Positions 22,020-34,283 of a stretch of DNA of 64,000 bases are shown piece after piece. Both the position numbers and the translations under genes were made by a program. The stretch covers positions 1,240,001-1,304,000 of the forward strand of contig JACAAK010000009.1 in assembly GCA_025093985.1 (NCBI GenBank), in the 5' to 3' direction. Every line of letters starts with the position of its first letter. Positions within the stretch are counted from its first letter, which is position 1. This DNA is from Calvatia gigantea (lineage: Eukaryota; Basidiomycota; Agaricomycetes; Agaricales; Lycoperdaceae). Under the pieces are notes generated by a model. The model was given only the letters and a program-made list of their open reading frames with translations, was not told where the DNA came from and searched no databases.

Positions 22020-22091
22020 AGCAGCATGGCGCAGTGGTAGCGCGCGGGGCCCATAACCCCGAGGTCACTCGATCGAAACGAGTTGCTGCTA
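22020..22091 (+). tRNA. initiator tRNA-Met (CAT)
   Basis: The 72-nt cloverleaf has a 7-bp acceptor stem (AGCAGCA with TGCTGCT), anticodon stem CGGGG/CCCCG and loop CCCATAA with anticodon CAT, and T-stem ACTCG/CGAGT. The T-loop is ATCGAAA rather than TTCGANT, the A54/A60 signature of eukaryotic initiator tRNAs. An A-T first pair also fits an initiator. No intron is present. The gene lies about 140 bp upstream of the CAF120-like start codon and on the same strand. Confidence 0.95.
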
Positions 22092-22234
22092 AACTTATTT
22101 ATTTTTGTTCTTGTTTGCTAAGTACGATACTTCAAAACGTTTACAAGTAACACATAGCCACGGAAGAAGCGCCCGTGAGTGTTTTCGAACTGCCATCGCT
22201 CTCAGCCGGCCGTGATTGCCAGTGATACCCCCGC

Positions 22235-25200
22235 ATGACCCTCTCCCAATCTTATCCCCAGCACCCTCCACCTCCACCTCCCCCTCCAAAGCCCTGGGAA
22301 CCCTCCACACACATGCCTTTGCTCAAGCGCCAGGGCCCTCAGACACAGCCTGTTCAGCAGAGTCAGCTACAATTCCCCTCTGCTGGCTCAATCCCTGTAC
22401 CCTTAGCGCCCGAAAACAACTCACAGGCAGTTGTGCCTCGCCCAGTCATGCCCCATCAGACACATTCCCGTTCCTCTTCCTTCTTCTCCTTTCTTTCAAA
22501 CAAAAATAATACGCAAGACGGACAGAATCATCCCCCTCAGCGCAAACTGTCCATGCAGGGAAATACCTCAAACGGCGTTCCAGGGACGCGCCAGTCCGCA
22601 ATGCCACAAACACATCAACCACAACCACCACTTCAACCACAACCACAACAACAACAACAACCACAGCTGCAGCAGCAGCAGATTCCACCAATGCATCAAC
22701 AACCACCTTCTACTGCTGCCCCGTCAGTTACACCGGGCGGTGGTGGTGGTGGTGCCGGTCCCAGGAGTCCTGCCGCTCCGCCGCTTCACCCCGAGATTCG
22801 GTCCCTTGTGTCGCTCACAATAGCCCATGCACACAAGATCTATTTTTCGGGTCCTCTTATCCGGCGGATTGAAAGACAGCCAGATGGGCAGAAACCTGCA
22901 AAGGATGAAGGGTGGACTGAGGTTTGGGCTCAGCTTGGTGGCACTACGTTGAGTATTTGGGATATGAAGGAGATTCAAGAGGCCAGTCAGAAAGGCGAAG
23001 AGGTTCCTCCAGCGTATGTGAATATCACTGATGCAGTATGTGTTTTCTCTCTGCTCCGCACTTTTTTTTTTGGGGGGGGGGGGGGGGCTTTATCGATTTA
23101 TTAAAATGTTCCTTTTCTCTTTATATAGTTTGTTCAAGTGCTTGGTTCGGTGACTGTCCCTGCTACTGCGACACAACCGTCGAAGCGGTTCACGAACGTC
23201 CTTACACTCAACACTGCGGGTTCTAACCTCTTACTCTTCTCTTGTCCGACAACTGCAGCTCTCATTTCGTGGGCCTCGGCCTTGAGGCTATCAGCATGGG
23301 AAAAATCGCGTTTGGAAGAGATATACACAGCTCATTTGATCAGGATCACACTGAATCGTTAGTCGCTTCCGCGTTATCACGATATACGTTCCGGTGATTT
23401 AGTTTTTATCATTCCTTTGTTGACGTTTCTAGGTCCCAACGTGACTACAACGCTTGTAAATGGAAAGTTGGAAGGGTGGGTGAGGATACGCCTTGCGGGT
23501 CAAACAGATTGGAAACGCGTTTGGATGGTCGTTAATGCCGGACATGAAGGTATCGGCGCAGGGGCCCCCACATCCAGTACCGTGCCTCCTCCAGGGCACA
23601 GAAAGAAGAGAATGTCCAGCTTATTCTCTCGCGATCAGAGTCCAACTCGGTCTAATAGCCCCGCGAAGCCACTTATCACCATGTACGCTGGGCCAAAACC
23701 AAAAGAGAAGAAGAAGGCTTTGCTGTCCTTAAGAGATATTTCTCAGTCGTTTGCTGTGTATCCGGAACGGCCCGAGTTGATCAGTAGAAGTACGTTGATC
23801 AAGTTGGAAGGGTTGTTGGGTGATGAGGAGCTGGCTCAGTCGATGAAAACGAGAGAGGGTTGGGTGTTGTTTATGCCTGAAATAGAAGGGGCGACTGGAA
23901 ATCAGGCTATGGAGATGTTGAAGTGGGTTATTGGTGAGTTTGGTTTGGTTGATCTTGTTTGGGAGATATAAAACTGAGAATGTTTGGCTTTAGCTATTCA
24001 TGATGCTTTTGAGCTTTACGGACGTCCGGCGACTTGGACTTGGGATCCTCGAGAACCTCCTTCTTTGATGTTTGCATACCCCGTTGGTCCCCAAAAAGAT
24101 GTGAGTGGCAGTTTAGCTTCTTGGGGGTTGCATGTGACTGATTCACTGTGAAGCTACTCTTCCTTGATCGTGAAGCTGTTGAAAGCTTAGATCCCAGAGA
24201 CGATCGTACTTCCGCAATTAGGTCCAAACTCCGCGAACTATTGACAGAGCGTATGCGCCAACAACAACCACAACTCGTCCCACAGCGTCCCGCACTTGCA
24301 GCTCGATCGTCATCCGAACAGGCACCCACACTTCCTCCTATATCTGTTGGTGATAGTGACTCAGCGGCCCAACAACAGAACGGAACTCCTTCTGGACCGC
24401 AGCTACCACCTTTGAGTTTCTCTGGAACCAGGACTCAGGAGAGGGCTTTGACTCCTATTACGGAAGGGGGCAGCGTTATGACGCATGGTAGGGGTATGTC
24501 CATGGATGCTGGGACTGCTGCGTCGCCTGTTGTAGCACCCCAGGCATCTCAAGTACCACAAGCACCAGCACCATCGCGAGCTACGTATGACAAATCTACT
24601 TCGCCTACGCCTGTGTTGGATCGTGGGATTGGCGACAGTCCTGCTCCTGCCAGTCATGCTTCCACAAGCAGTGTTCTAATTGCACCTGTCACTGCTGTTG
24701 ATACTCGACCATCTGTTCATTCCGTCAAGCCGCCAACTAACATTGACGCTCCATCCCGAGGAGTTGATCAGAAACAGCCATCGACATCTGTCAGTCCGCA
24801 TCCTGCAACGACAACAAAGTTGGAAGCAGCCTCGGGCTCAACAGCGGCCGCAGATAAGAATGCCGGCAATGCTACTACCCACAAAGCCGCGGGAGGCCTT
24901 GTTTCGCCTTACTCGCCTGTTCGATCACCTGTTGGATTGGCGTTTACAGACAGTGGTACTTCGAGTACTACTCCGAAGTCGCCAAGCGCGTCAATTTTGA
25001 CTTCGCCGTATTCACATCATGATCATCCACAGGCGGATAAGATGTCGATTTTGACGTCCCCGCATTCGATACATGAGAGTCAGGAGGAGACGACTAGTCG
25101 GGATTATCCTCAGTCTTTGCAGATCCCTTCTACGAAACCTACCACCGCCGGTCAGTTGGCTACGAAGGCGTCAGCGACTGCCGGTAAACTAGCAGCGACA

Positions 25201-26352
25201 ACACATGAACCGGATGATAATTTCTTGAATGAGGCGGGCGCATTATACTTTATGCGACAATCGCAGATAGAATCGGGTGGTAGTGGACTCAGCAACAAAC
25301 CACGTCAAGTTCCCATGCCGAAATCTTCAACTGAAGACGAGGGCGGAGATAGTGATTCTTCTGGGGAGTACACAAAACCAAGTGATCCCGCTGGCAAAGG
25401 TGTGTATTTGGTTAGCTTCTGGATCGACATGCACAGGAAAAAATAACATCATCATCAACAACCAGTATCACCAGCTATGAATAGTCAGCGATCACCGCCT
25501 GTTCGGCAGGGGACCCCGATGTCGTTTATGGAACGATCGCCACGAGCCTCCACTTCGTCGCCTACTTCCGCTACAACTTCCCCTACTATTGCTGCTAAGA
25601 CAACGCCTGTCGCACCGTTAAGGGTGAACCCGAGTCCAGGGAGTGATCGGGGGAATGCCAATACAACGGGTCCGTTGTCAGCAACCGCGACATCATCAGG
25701 CCGGGCTGGCCTGGGACGTAAACCTTCCGGCGCACGTGCTCAGGCAACTTCCCGAACCCCTTATAATAGCGCTCCTGGCCTTTCTGCATCTCACCAACTC
25801 ACTGAAGAAGAAGAAACTGGCGACGACGAACTGAAAATGCAATCATCGATTACTTCCGCATCTAGTCGTGCTCCTACTGCACCCACTCAGGCTCATGTAC
25901 CACTTTCATCGCCGAAGCCGTCGCAACCGAAGCCACCGGCGTTTGTGAAGAATCTCGAGGAGCAGGGAGAGGTTGGGGAGGCGGATGAAGATGTGTTAGC
26001 GGCATTGTCGTATCTTAATGTTGCGGATGAGCCACAGGGATTGGCTGGCAGGGGAGGTGGTGGTAGTGGTAGTAGTGGTAGTGGCAAAGTGGAGCCACTG
26101 AAGGTTGCCACCCAGGGTAGGTTGGGTGGAGGACTTGCAGGAGAACGAGCGTCACATTCAACATCAAGCGTTTCGGATTCGGCGGCAGGGCCACAATTCA
26201 AATCTTCATTTGCGCCATCCACGTCTGCTGCGAAACGTAAAGCCAAGGCTCAGGCGCAACAGGCTGCTCACCAGGCTGCTGTGCATAAACCTGGAAGGGC
26301 GAATGGAAGGAAGTCGAAGGCTACTGGAGGTTGGAATGATAGTACGGACGAG

Positions 26353-26387
<35 letters not shown>

Positions 26388-27840
26388 CGATGATGACGAT
26401 GAGGCGGATTCGGATGGTAAAGTTCTCCCGCCGAGGATGCAACAGAATGCAGGTGCTACTAGGCCTTCAGTATATGGGCAGCTTGCTGGAGACGCTCCTC
26501 CATCCCATTTACGACCTCCTCGCACGTTGCCTCAACCGCCTACAGCTCGAGCTGGTGAGTCATTCATTCGACTTGAAATCTTTCTTGATGACAACGTGAC
26601 ATGTGTTCACTTGACACCTATTTTTGTTTCAGGCACCGACGACCAACATAACCTCTCTGGACGACGCGCACCCTCGGATACTTATTCGGATCGGCGCACG
26701 TATTACGATGATGGAACGCAAATTCGCACTCAGGCAGAATTCCCTCCTCCTGGTGCTGCGCGACAGTCTGTGTGGAGTCAGGTTTTGGACCCTGGAAAGA
26801 ATGTTCATCCGATCGACCAACCACAGAAAGATACTTTCGTGCGGCTGGATACCTCGGAGACTATGACCAAGGCGTTCACTCCCCAAGGGCTGCTTTCTGC
26901 TGGGTTACAAGATAAGCAGGACAGGTCTGCGAAGAGGCAGGAGGAACTCGCGAGAGAGACGGGTGCTTCGCTGATTAATGTTCCTAACAAACCGCCCCCG
27001 CCTCAGACTGGCTTGCTTGGTGCCATTACTGCACACGAGAGGGAGAGGAAGAGGGAAGGAGGGGTTGGTGCTGCGTTGACGGAGAGGGAAAGAGAGAAGA
27101 GGTTGGCAGAGGAGAGGCAGAGGAGGTTTGATGACCAGCAGAGACAACAGTTGGAGCAAATGCAGCAGGGCGGGTCTATGTATGGTGGTTATGGATATAA
27201 CCCCATGATGAACCCCATGATGATGGGCATGAATCCGATGATGATGAACCCCATGATGGGTGGCGGGATGACCCCGATGATGACTGGAGGAGGGATGAAC
27301 CCTATGATGACGGGTGGAGGGATGAATCCTATGATGACGGGCGGAGGAGCGAACCCTATGATGGGATATCCTAATATGCTAAGCCCTCAACAGATGTTCG
27401 CAGCCCAACAGGCTGCAGCCGCTGCGTATCAGCAAGCGATGATGGCGTTCTCAGTTGCAGGGTCGCAAGCCGGCGGAGAGGGAGGAGGGAACCAGCATGG
27501 GAACGCGCCCATGGGGCAAAATATGACGGGCGGAAACATGTCTGGGTTTGACCCCAGGATGTCGATGATGGGAATGCCGATGATGGGTGGTATGGGCATG
27601 GGCATGGGCATGGGCATGACACCGACCATGACTGGGAACTTTGATTCGAGGCTTCCGCCTGGTACCGGTGGTTCGCCCTTGGGGGGTCCTGGTGGTATTG
27701 GTGGTGAAAACGGCGGACTATTGCCGCCTGGCGGGCACGAGCGATTCTCGTCGTCACAGACCAGCTCACCCGTTGGACGAGGGTCACCATTGGCCCGGCC
27801 GACGGACAGCAGTGAACGTCCTACTACTCCCAAACACTAG
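22235..27840 (+). CDS. CAF120: CAF120/SKG3-like PH-domain protein
   Basis: A very long protein (about 1700 aa). Yeast Caf120 and Skg3 associate with the Ccr4-Not complex and cell-wall or polarity functions. Exon 1 codes a Pro/Gln-rich disordered N-terminus, then a PH domain opens (KIYFSGPLIRRIERQPDG ... GTTLSIWD). It continues over the next two exons (RFTNVLTLNTAGSNLLLFSC, LRLSAWEKSRLEEIYTAHLI) and a second PH-like segment (GKLEGWVRIRLAGQTDWKRVW). The central and C-terminal parts are Ser/Thr/Pro-rich, with an acidic Glu/Asp run at 26350-26405, a charged coiled-coil-like helix (EREREKRLAEERQRRFDDQ) and a Met-rich tail. Seven exons join in frame without a break. The first intron contains long T and G homopolymers (about 23060-23090) that may be hard to sequence. 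Confidence 0.85.
27215..27366 (+). repeat. Met/Gly-rich coding repeats in CAF120-like tail
   Basis: Tandem codon blocks encode NPMM units (NPMMMGMNPMMMNPMM) and then three near-identical NPMMTGGG units. The pattern arises from imperfect tandem DNA repeats of 24-27 bp. A second Met/Gly run (GMGMGMGM) occurs around 27585-27620. Confidence 0.8.
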
Positions 27841-27986
27841 GTATGATGTACCTAGCCGGGTTTCTTTTGTTTCATCCTGGTGTCGGACAGTATCACGGAC
27901 ATATCTGTGTCAATTTTTTTTCATTCATATGCTAGATATCTTTTGCCCTTTTCTTGCTCTTGCTTGCTATACCTTCTCATTGTTGT

Positions 27987-28240
27987 GCATTGGCAGCCTG
28001 TTGAATAGTCGGCTTTATCTTGAACATTGCCTTCACCCACTTGAATTGCCCTGCTTTCAACATGAATTGGCCACAAAAAGTTCTCCTATCCGGAATATAT
28101 CCGTTTTTTTCGTTGCCATACGCCACATTAATACCCTTTAGTTTTACCGGATAGCTTTAAGAGCGTTGAAAGGGCCATACCTGTCCTATTCTCAGGGAAG
28201 GCACAGCCATTGAACTGCCAGCGATGGCCCTTGAACGTTT
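27987..28240. repeat. direct repeat copy 1, upstream of the HNH gene
   Basis: About 240 bp here are roughly 90% identical, by eye, to 29940-30200 in the same orientation. Shared landmarks are GCATTGGCAGCCTGTTGA, a T-run followed by CGTTGCCATACG, and AAGAGCGTTGAAAGGGCC. Copy 1 ends about 90 bp before the HNH start codon. Confidence 0.85.
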
Positions 28241-28328
28241 GAACGTTTAGTTTGGGCTACATGTGCATCGTGTGAATTCTCACGACCTCCAATATTTCCG
28301 AGTCTGTTCTTGACCTTTCTCCACAAAC

Positions 28329-29614
28329 ATGACTCCATTGCCCCCTGAACTTCCGGAGAGACTTCAAGATGACACCCGAGTACACGCTGTGAGTGCGTAT
28401 AATATCTGCTTGAGGGTCGAGAGTTCTCTTCAGCAGGCCGTCAAAAACGGCGAAAATGTTGGGAATGACATCGTTTACGTTCGGATCCTTGGCTATCTTA
28501 TACACTTTGTGCCGACGGATCTGGGTTTGAGAGTGGTCGTCACTGAGATCTTCTCGGCCAAGTCAGATCGAGCCCTTCTCGATGTTGGGAAGATGTATTT
28601 CGATCATTATATCAGGGCGTGTGCGTTCCCAAATCTTCTTATTCGATGTGCCATCTGACGCGGTGATCAGTTCGTGCCAACAAGGGCCGCATACCAACAC
28701 CGTCCAATCATGCATCTCGTCCCTCATTTGATACAGTGGCAGATATGCTCAATGACACCTTGAAGGATGCTCCTCAATCACATTCTACCGCCAAAAAACA
28801 TGTCAGCATTGCTCTCTCTGGTCACTGATTTTCACTCACTCCTACTGATCAGGCCCTTTTTCGCGATGGATATCGTTGTGTCGTGACTGGAAAATACGAC
28901 ATAAGCTCGGTACTGGTAATTAAAGAGCTGAGAGAGAAATTGAATGCGGACCGCAATCTGAAGACGGATGGGACACAATGTGAACACATATTTGCCGAGT
29001 CTACGAACCAGGACATTGAACTGGGCTCACCCAAAGTATGTCCCTATTCACCCGCTTAATTTTGATGACAATATTTTGCATATAGCGGGAGTATGCTGCG
29101 ACGATGTGGGCGGTCATGGTCCGCTTTGGCTATACACAACTTCCTGACGATTTGAACGGTTCCAATGTCCACCGTTTAGAAAACGTGATGACTGTGGTTC
29201 CTGGATTTCATTTAGTCTTCGATCAACTAAAGGTTTGGCTTGTTGCAACAGTGCGTCTGGCACAACCTTGCTCATTTGACTGCCGCTAACTTGTTATACG
29301 GTGACGCTCCTCAGAATGTGGAGGACAAGTACAAGCTTGAAGCCGCAGAGCCCTTCATCCTAAACGACTATCCGGAATACGTTACATTCAAGACACCTGA
29401 TCCAGTCAAATTTCCGGTTCCATCTGCAGTCTACCTTGCCATTCATGCTGCGTGCGCCCAGGTCGCTCATTTATCTGGAGCTGGTGCCTGCATCGACAAA
29501 TTCTACCGAGACATGGATGACAGTACGACACTCGATCCGAACGGCGCCTCTGCAGAGATGTTAGAACATGCCATTTTTGAACTACAGGCGGCTGGACGCC
29601 CAATCACTGCTTGA
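28329..29614 (+). CDS. HNH nuclease-domain protein (HNH_2 type)
   Basis: This is a mushroom-type protein with an internal HNH_2-like domain. Exons join cleanly. The N-terminal helical part (PLPPELPERLQDD ... SKSDRALLDVGKMYF-like) is followed by ALFRDGYRCVVTGKYD, CEHIFAEST (first His of the site), MWAVMVRFGY and NGSNVHRLENVMTVVP, where the Asn and following GFHLVFDQLKVW supply the remaining HNH residues. The C-terminus (EDKYKLEAAEPFIL, PEYVTFKT) also matches this group. The family is abundant and unevenly spread in agaricomycetes. Whether it cuts DNA is unproven. The gene is sandwiched between two direct repeats and looks intact, with about 330 residues. Confidence 0.85.
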
Positions 29615-29939
29615 GGAGGGACGCCGGATATACCTTTTCTTTCATACCACCCCAAAATATTTTGTACACTTCCTGTGAAATCAACCAGGTCTGAGCAGCT
29701 TGAGTATGATCTTGAATTGCCTTTTAAACATCACTAGGGGTCCCTGTAATCCGCTAATACTTCGTTCTATTTTAGAAGACGGGGTGGAGATGGGTGCGTG
29801 GTAGTGTTGCCGTCAAAGTGAAGTGGGTTCGGGGTGAACTTCGCCTCGGTTCGCTGACGTAACACTTCGGTTGTCAACGAGTTGGTTCGGATCTCGAATA
29901 GTAAACCTTTTATGACCGTCAATAGTGCGATATAATATC
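29615..29939. other. 3' flank of the HNH gene, nothing recognised
   Basis: AT-rich spacer between the HNH stop codon and the second direct repeat. No open frame of note. Confidence 0.5.
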
Positions 29940-30200
29940 GCATTGGCAGCCTGTTGACTAGCCAGCTTTATCTTGAACATTGCCTTCACCCACTTGAATT
30001 ACTCCGCTTTTAACATGAATTGGCCACAAAAAGTTCTCCTATTCGGAATATATCCGTTTTTTTTTCGTTGCCATACGTCACAATAATACCCTTTAGTCTA
30101 ATTGGATAGCTTTAAGAGCGTTGAAAGGGCCATACCTGTCCTATTCTCAGGGAAGGCACAGCCATTGAACTGAGTCAGCAATGGTCCTCGAACTCTTGAA
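29940..30200. repeat. direct repeat copy 2, upstream of RAD2
   Basis: This is the same unit as 27987-28240 in the same orientation, with scattered substitutions and one T-run length difference. It ends about 130 bp before the RAD2 start codon, so it occupies the probable RAD2 promoter or 5' untranslated region. Confidence 0.85.
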
Positions 30201-30326
30201 CCCGACTCACCCTCGCAATTCCTTGTACATGAGTTGTGTACCTACTCCAATGAGTGGAACATCTCTGAGGCACCTCGTTCGTGGCTACCTATCGTAGACC
30301 AGCGAATAACGCACCCGTAGGTGAAA

Positions 30327-33300
30327 ATGGGTGTTAAGTCTCTGTGGACGCTCTTGGCCCCTGTTGGCCGTCCTATACTGTGCGTATCTCGAACCAACAG
30401 TATTTATCCATTATTTATCCATTATCAATACCATTCACTTAGGTTAGAAACAGTTGAGGGGAAGGCCATGGCTATCGACTCAAGTATATGGATTTACCAG
30501 TTCCAGGCGACGATGCGAGATAAGGAAGGACGCGCCCTCCTCAATGCTCACGTTCTTGGTTTTCTCCGACGCATTTCAAAACTATTATTCTATGGTATTA
30601 AACCGGTTTTCGTGTTTGATGGGGGGGCGCCTGCTTTGAAGAGGTCTACTTTAAACGAGAGGAAGAAGAAGAAGAGCGGTGCCTCTCTGAGCCATGCAAA
30701 AATCGCTGAGAGGCTACTGGCTGCGCAGATGAGGAAAGAGGCGCTGAATCATGCTCAGTATGTCGTGTTAGGCGTACCCTTCTCTATTATAATAGACTAA
30801 TCCTATCCGTTAGGAGCAAAAAACCTTCTAAAGGAAAAGGGAACGAAAGAAACAGGCCCCCTGGTGATATCGCTCTTGATGAAAATACTGTCTACCTCGA
30901 GGATATTGATGACTCTGCGCCAAAGACTCCCGCGAAGCCAAAGCCAGCTACGCCCTCGTCGACCTCAAAGAAGAACAAGTATCATGACCATGACCCATAC
31001 CGACTTCCTGAGGTTGACATGGACGAAGTTGTCGCCAAGGCCACAAGAGCCAGCGCACCTGACCCCCGTCTGGCAACCGAAGATGAACTTCGTGCATTTA
31101 TCGAAGAGATGCGGCCTGAAGATTTCGACATAACATCTCCCGAGTTCCGCGAATTACCAACGGAAGTACAATATGAAATCATCGGTGACTTGAGGTTGAG
31201 GTCTCGCCAAACGTCACACGCACGTTTGCTGAAGATGCTTCGGATGGCTCCCACCCCACTGGACTTCTCGAAACAACAGATCATTAATTTAAAGCAGCGG
31301 AACAATTTAACACAACAGCTGCTAGCTACCACCGATAGTATCGGAAGTGCTCACTTAACAATACCTGTGCGGATTGCAAGTGAGAGGAATAGGCAGTATG
31401 TATTGACCAAAAATGAAGGTGCAGAGGGGGGATGGGTACTTGCGATTCAGGACAAAAGGGGCGCGGCGCCAGAGAACCCTATCATGATTGATGTGGAGGA
31501 GGTAAAGGGCAAGGAAAAGGCAGATAGTGATGATGACGCCGACATGGAGGAAGTTGATACGTGAGCTTAACGATGCCCTGTTCTCGCATTTGCTGAAATT
31601 CTTAATACCAGCACAAACGCGGCGGATCCTGACCTAAGACAATACCAAAGAGAAATGGCGCTCTCTGCCATTGCTGGGCAACGTTCTCCGAAGAAAGCAG
31701 CCCCCTCGAGCGCTAAACCCATCAGTCGCGGCAAGAACGCGAAACCTTTGTTCGAGTTCGATGACGACGACGAAGACGCAGAGATTATACACCAAGCCAT
31801 GCAGCGAATTGAGGACGAAGAAGATGAAGAACTCGCACTTGCCATCCAGGAATCCCTCGACCAAGCCAAAATATCACAGCTCGGAACTCCGATTAAAAAA
31901 TCGCCCTTCAAACATACGACGGAATCCTCGGTAGCTGGCGGTTTCTCAAACGCTCGTCGACCTTCCACGGAAGTAGACATCTTCACGCCTTCAGGCTTAG
32001 AAACAGCTTTAGCCTTCGCAGGAACGGGATCTTCTAGAAGCGCTGTAGGTCGAAGAGTTTCTGGGTCGGAAGACAGGGCCAAGAGCTCCTTCGGGACACC
32101 CACCCTTCTTTCCTCCCCACGAGCGCTCCCGACGTCCGCTCATCCAGTACTTCATGTTGGTGAACATCCCCTCTCACACCAACCTATTCAACCCCTTGGT
32201 GACCTGTCCTCTCCTGCTACACCACTTGTTCCAGTGATTTCTGGCTTTGAGGCGTTGACTGATTCCGAAGGGGATGATGAAATGGAAGAAGTCGAGGTTC
32301 CTATTCCAGTTCCCTTTGCGGAAAGGCAGACAGAACTACAAGCAGAGGGCAGGGCAGACAAGTTAGCAACCTCGGCTACGACCACACAACCACCTAGTGA
32401 AAGCGAGAGTGAAGATGAAGACATGGAAGAGGTCAAAGTTGATCTACCCAAAGCATTGCCTGCGCAGGAGCTCACCCAACTGAGTCCAACGCCCCGACAA
32501 AATACCCTCGAAGATTCACCTCCAACAGCGGCTGCAGTTGACTCCACCGATGCTCTCAGCATCTTCCTCCCTCCTCCGCTCGATAGCTGCAACAAGAGCC
32601 CTCTCTTCACATGGTCTAGGTCACCGTCGCCTTCCCGTCAGCCGGAGGAAACAACAGGCCTTAGTGAATCCACGTTAATCAGTGATGTCGCCCTTCATGA
32701 ACCTGATCCAACAGGAGAGCAAACAAACGCTGAAAACGAGCAACCCGCGGAGGAACACTGGGATGCAGCAAATGAGATGGATCTATATGCTGAAGAAGGC
32801 GAATTTGCGAGATTCCTTTCGCGGGTTAAAGGGAGGGAACTGGATGATGTCAGGAAGGAGATTGATGACGAGATCAAGGTACTAAATGAGCAAAGAAAAG
32901 CCGCCATGAGAGACTCTGAGGATATCACACAACAAATGATATCCCAAATCATGGTACGTCTATCTTAGAGTCTTTTATTACCACTAAGTTCGAACGAATA
33001 TACAGACAATGCTGAGACTATTTGGCATACCTTATATCACGGCACCAATGGAGGCCGAAGCTCAGTGTGCCGAACTCGTCTCGTTGGGCCTTGTAGACGG
33101 CGTAATTACCGACGACTCTGACGTATTTCTCTTTGGGGCGCAAAGGGTGTACAAGAACATGTTCAACCAGTCGAAGACGGTTGAGGTGTTCCTTCTCAGT
33201 GATCTTGAGAGGGAGTTGGGTTTGGATAGGGATACGCTTGTTCGATTGGCATACCTTTTGGGGAGCGATTATACCGAGGGACTCAGTGGCGCTGGGCCCG

Positions 33301-34283
33301 TCGTAGCAATGGAATTGTTGAAGGAATTTCCTGGAAAAGATGGGTTGCATAAGTTTGCGGACTGGTGGAGGAGGGTGCAGGAAGGCAAGGACAAGGAAAG
33401 CGAGAGCAACACAAAGATCAGAATACAATTTGTGAGCGATACTCACACCCCAAATCTACTTGTTACTAACCACCAGACAGAAAAAGAAATTCAAGGACCT
33501 TTATATACCTGCAGATTGGCCCAACCCTGCAGTAGTCAGTCTTATCCTGACGTCCTTCAGCAATGCCCTGACGGTTTTTAATAGCGCGACGCATATTACC
33601 ATCCGGCGGTCGATACCTCCGAAGAGCCCTTCAAATGGGGGCTACCTGATCTCGATGCCCTTCGTGCGTTCTTCCACCAAGAACTCGGGTGGGGGGAAAC
33701 GAAGGTCGATGAGCTGTTGTTACCCATCATCCGGAAGATGAACAAAAGACATACAAACGCTTCCGGCACTGCGTCTGGAATGCAAGGTAGCCTCTCAGAA
33801 TGGGTCAGCACACACGCAGGAAACAGAACTGCGGGGAATATGGCACCGAGAAAAAAGGAGGTCTATACGAGTCATCGTTTGCAACAAGTCGTTGCGGATT
33901 TTAGGAAAAGGAGGAAGAATGGATCGGTGGGCCAAAGTCGAAGTAGAAGCGGTAGTGGTGACGAGGATAAGGTATCAAAGAGTGAGGCTGAAGTTGCGAG
34001 AAAGAGGCAGAAGAGAGCAAAACCAGGTCCGTCTCGAGGACGAGGCGGTAGAGGCAGGGCAAGGGGCAAGGGTAGAGGAAACGGGAGAGCCACGAGCGGT
34101 CGGAAGGGCAAGGCGAAAGACGACGAGGACTATACCGACGAGGCATCTAGCGATGCGACCCAGGATACTCCAGACCAGACACAAATTGTTGAAGCGCGGC
34201 CTCGCCCGAGACCTCGTCCTGTCAGACGACGCAGCCCAACTGCAGGAACTGATACCTTGAACGTAATGGATACTGTGGAGTAA
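30327..34283 (+). CDS. RAD2: RAD2/XPG nucleotide-excision-repair endonuclease
   Basis: This structure-specific nuclease makes the 3' incision in nucleotide excision repair. The N-terminal XPG block is [17 protein letters not shown], then [15 protein letters not shown] and [12 protein letters not shown] (catalytic Asp residues). The long spacer is acidic, as in XPG, and includes [17 protein letters not shown], a ubiquitin-interacting-motif-like segment. The internal XPG block follows: [34 protein letters not shown] and the helix-hairpin-helix region [18 protein letters not shown]. The C-terminus holds [19 protein letters not shown] and a Lys/Arg-rich nuclear-localisation-like tail. Eight exons join in frame. 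One intron near 33433-33480 uses the second of two nearby acceptors (CCAGACAG) to keep the conserved [10 protein letters not shown]. The gene looks intact. Confidence 0.93.

Noticed and set aside
27987..30200. Direct repeats as LTRs of a retroelement containing the HNH gene
   Set aside because: No reverse transcriptase, primer-binding site or polypurine tract; repeat ends lack TG...CA; and the HNH gene has ordinary introns.
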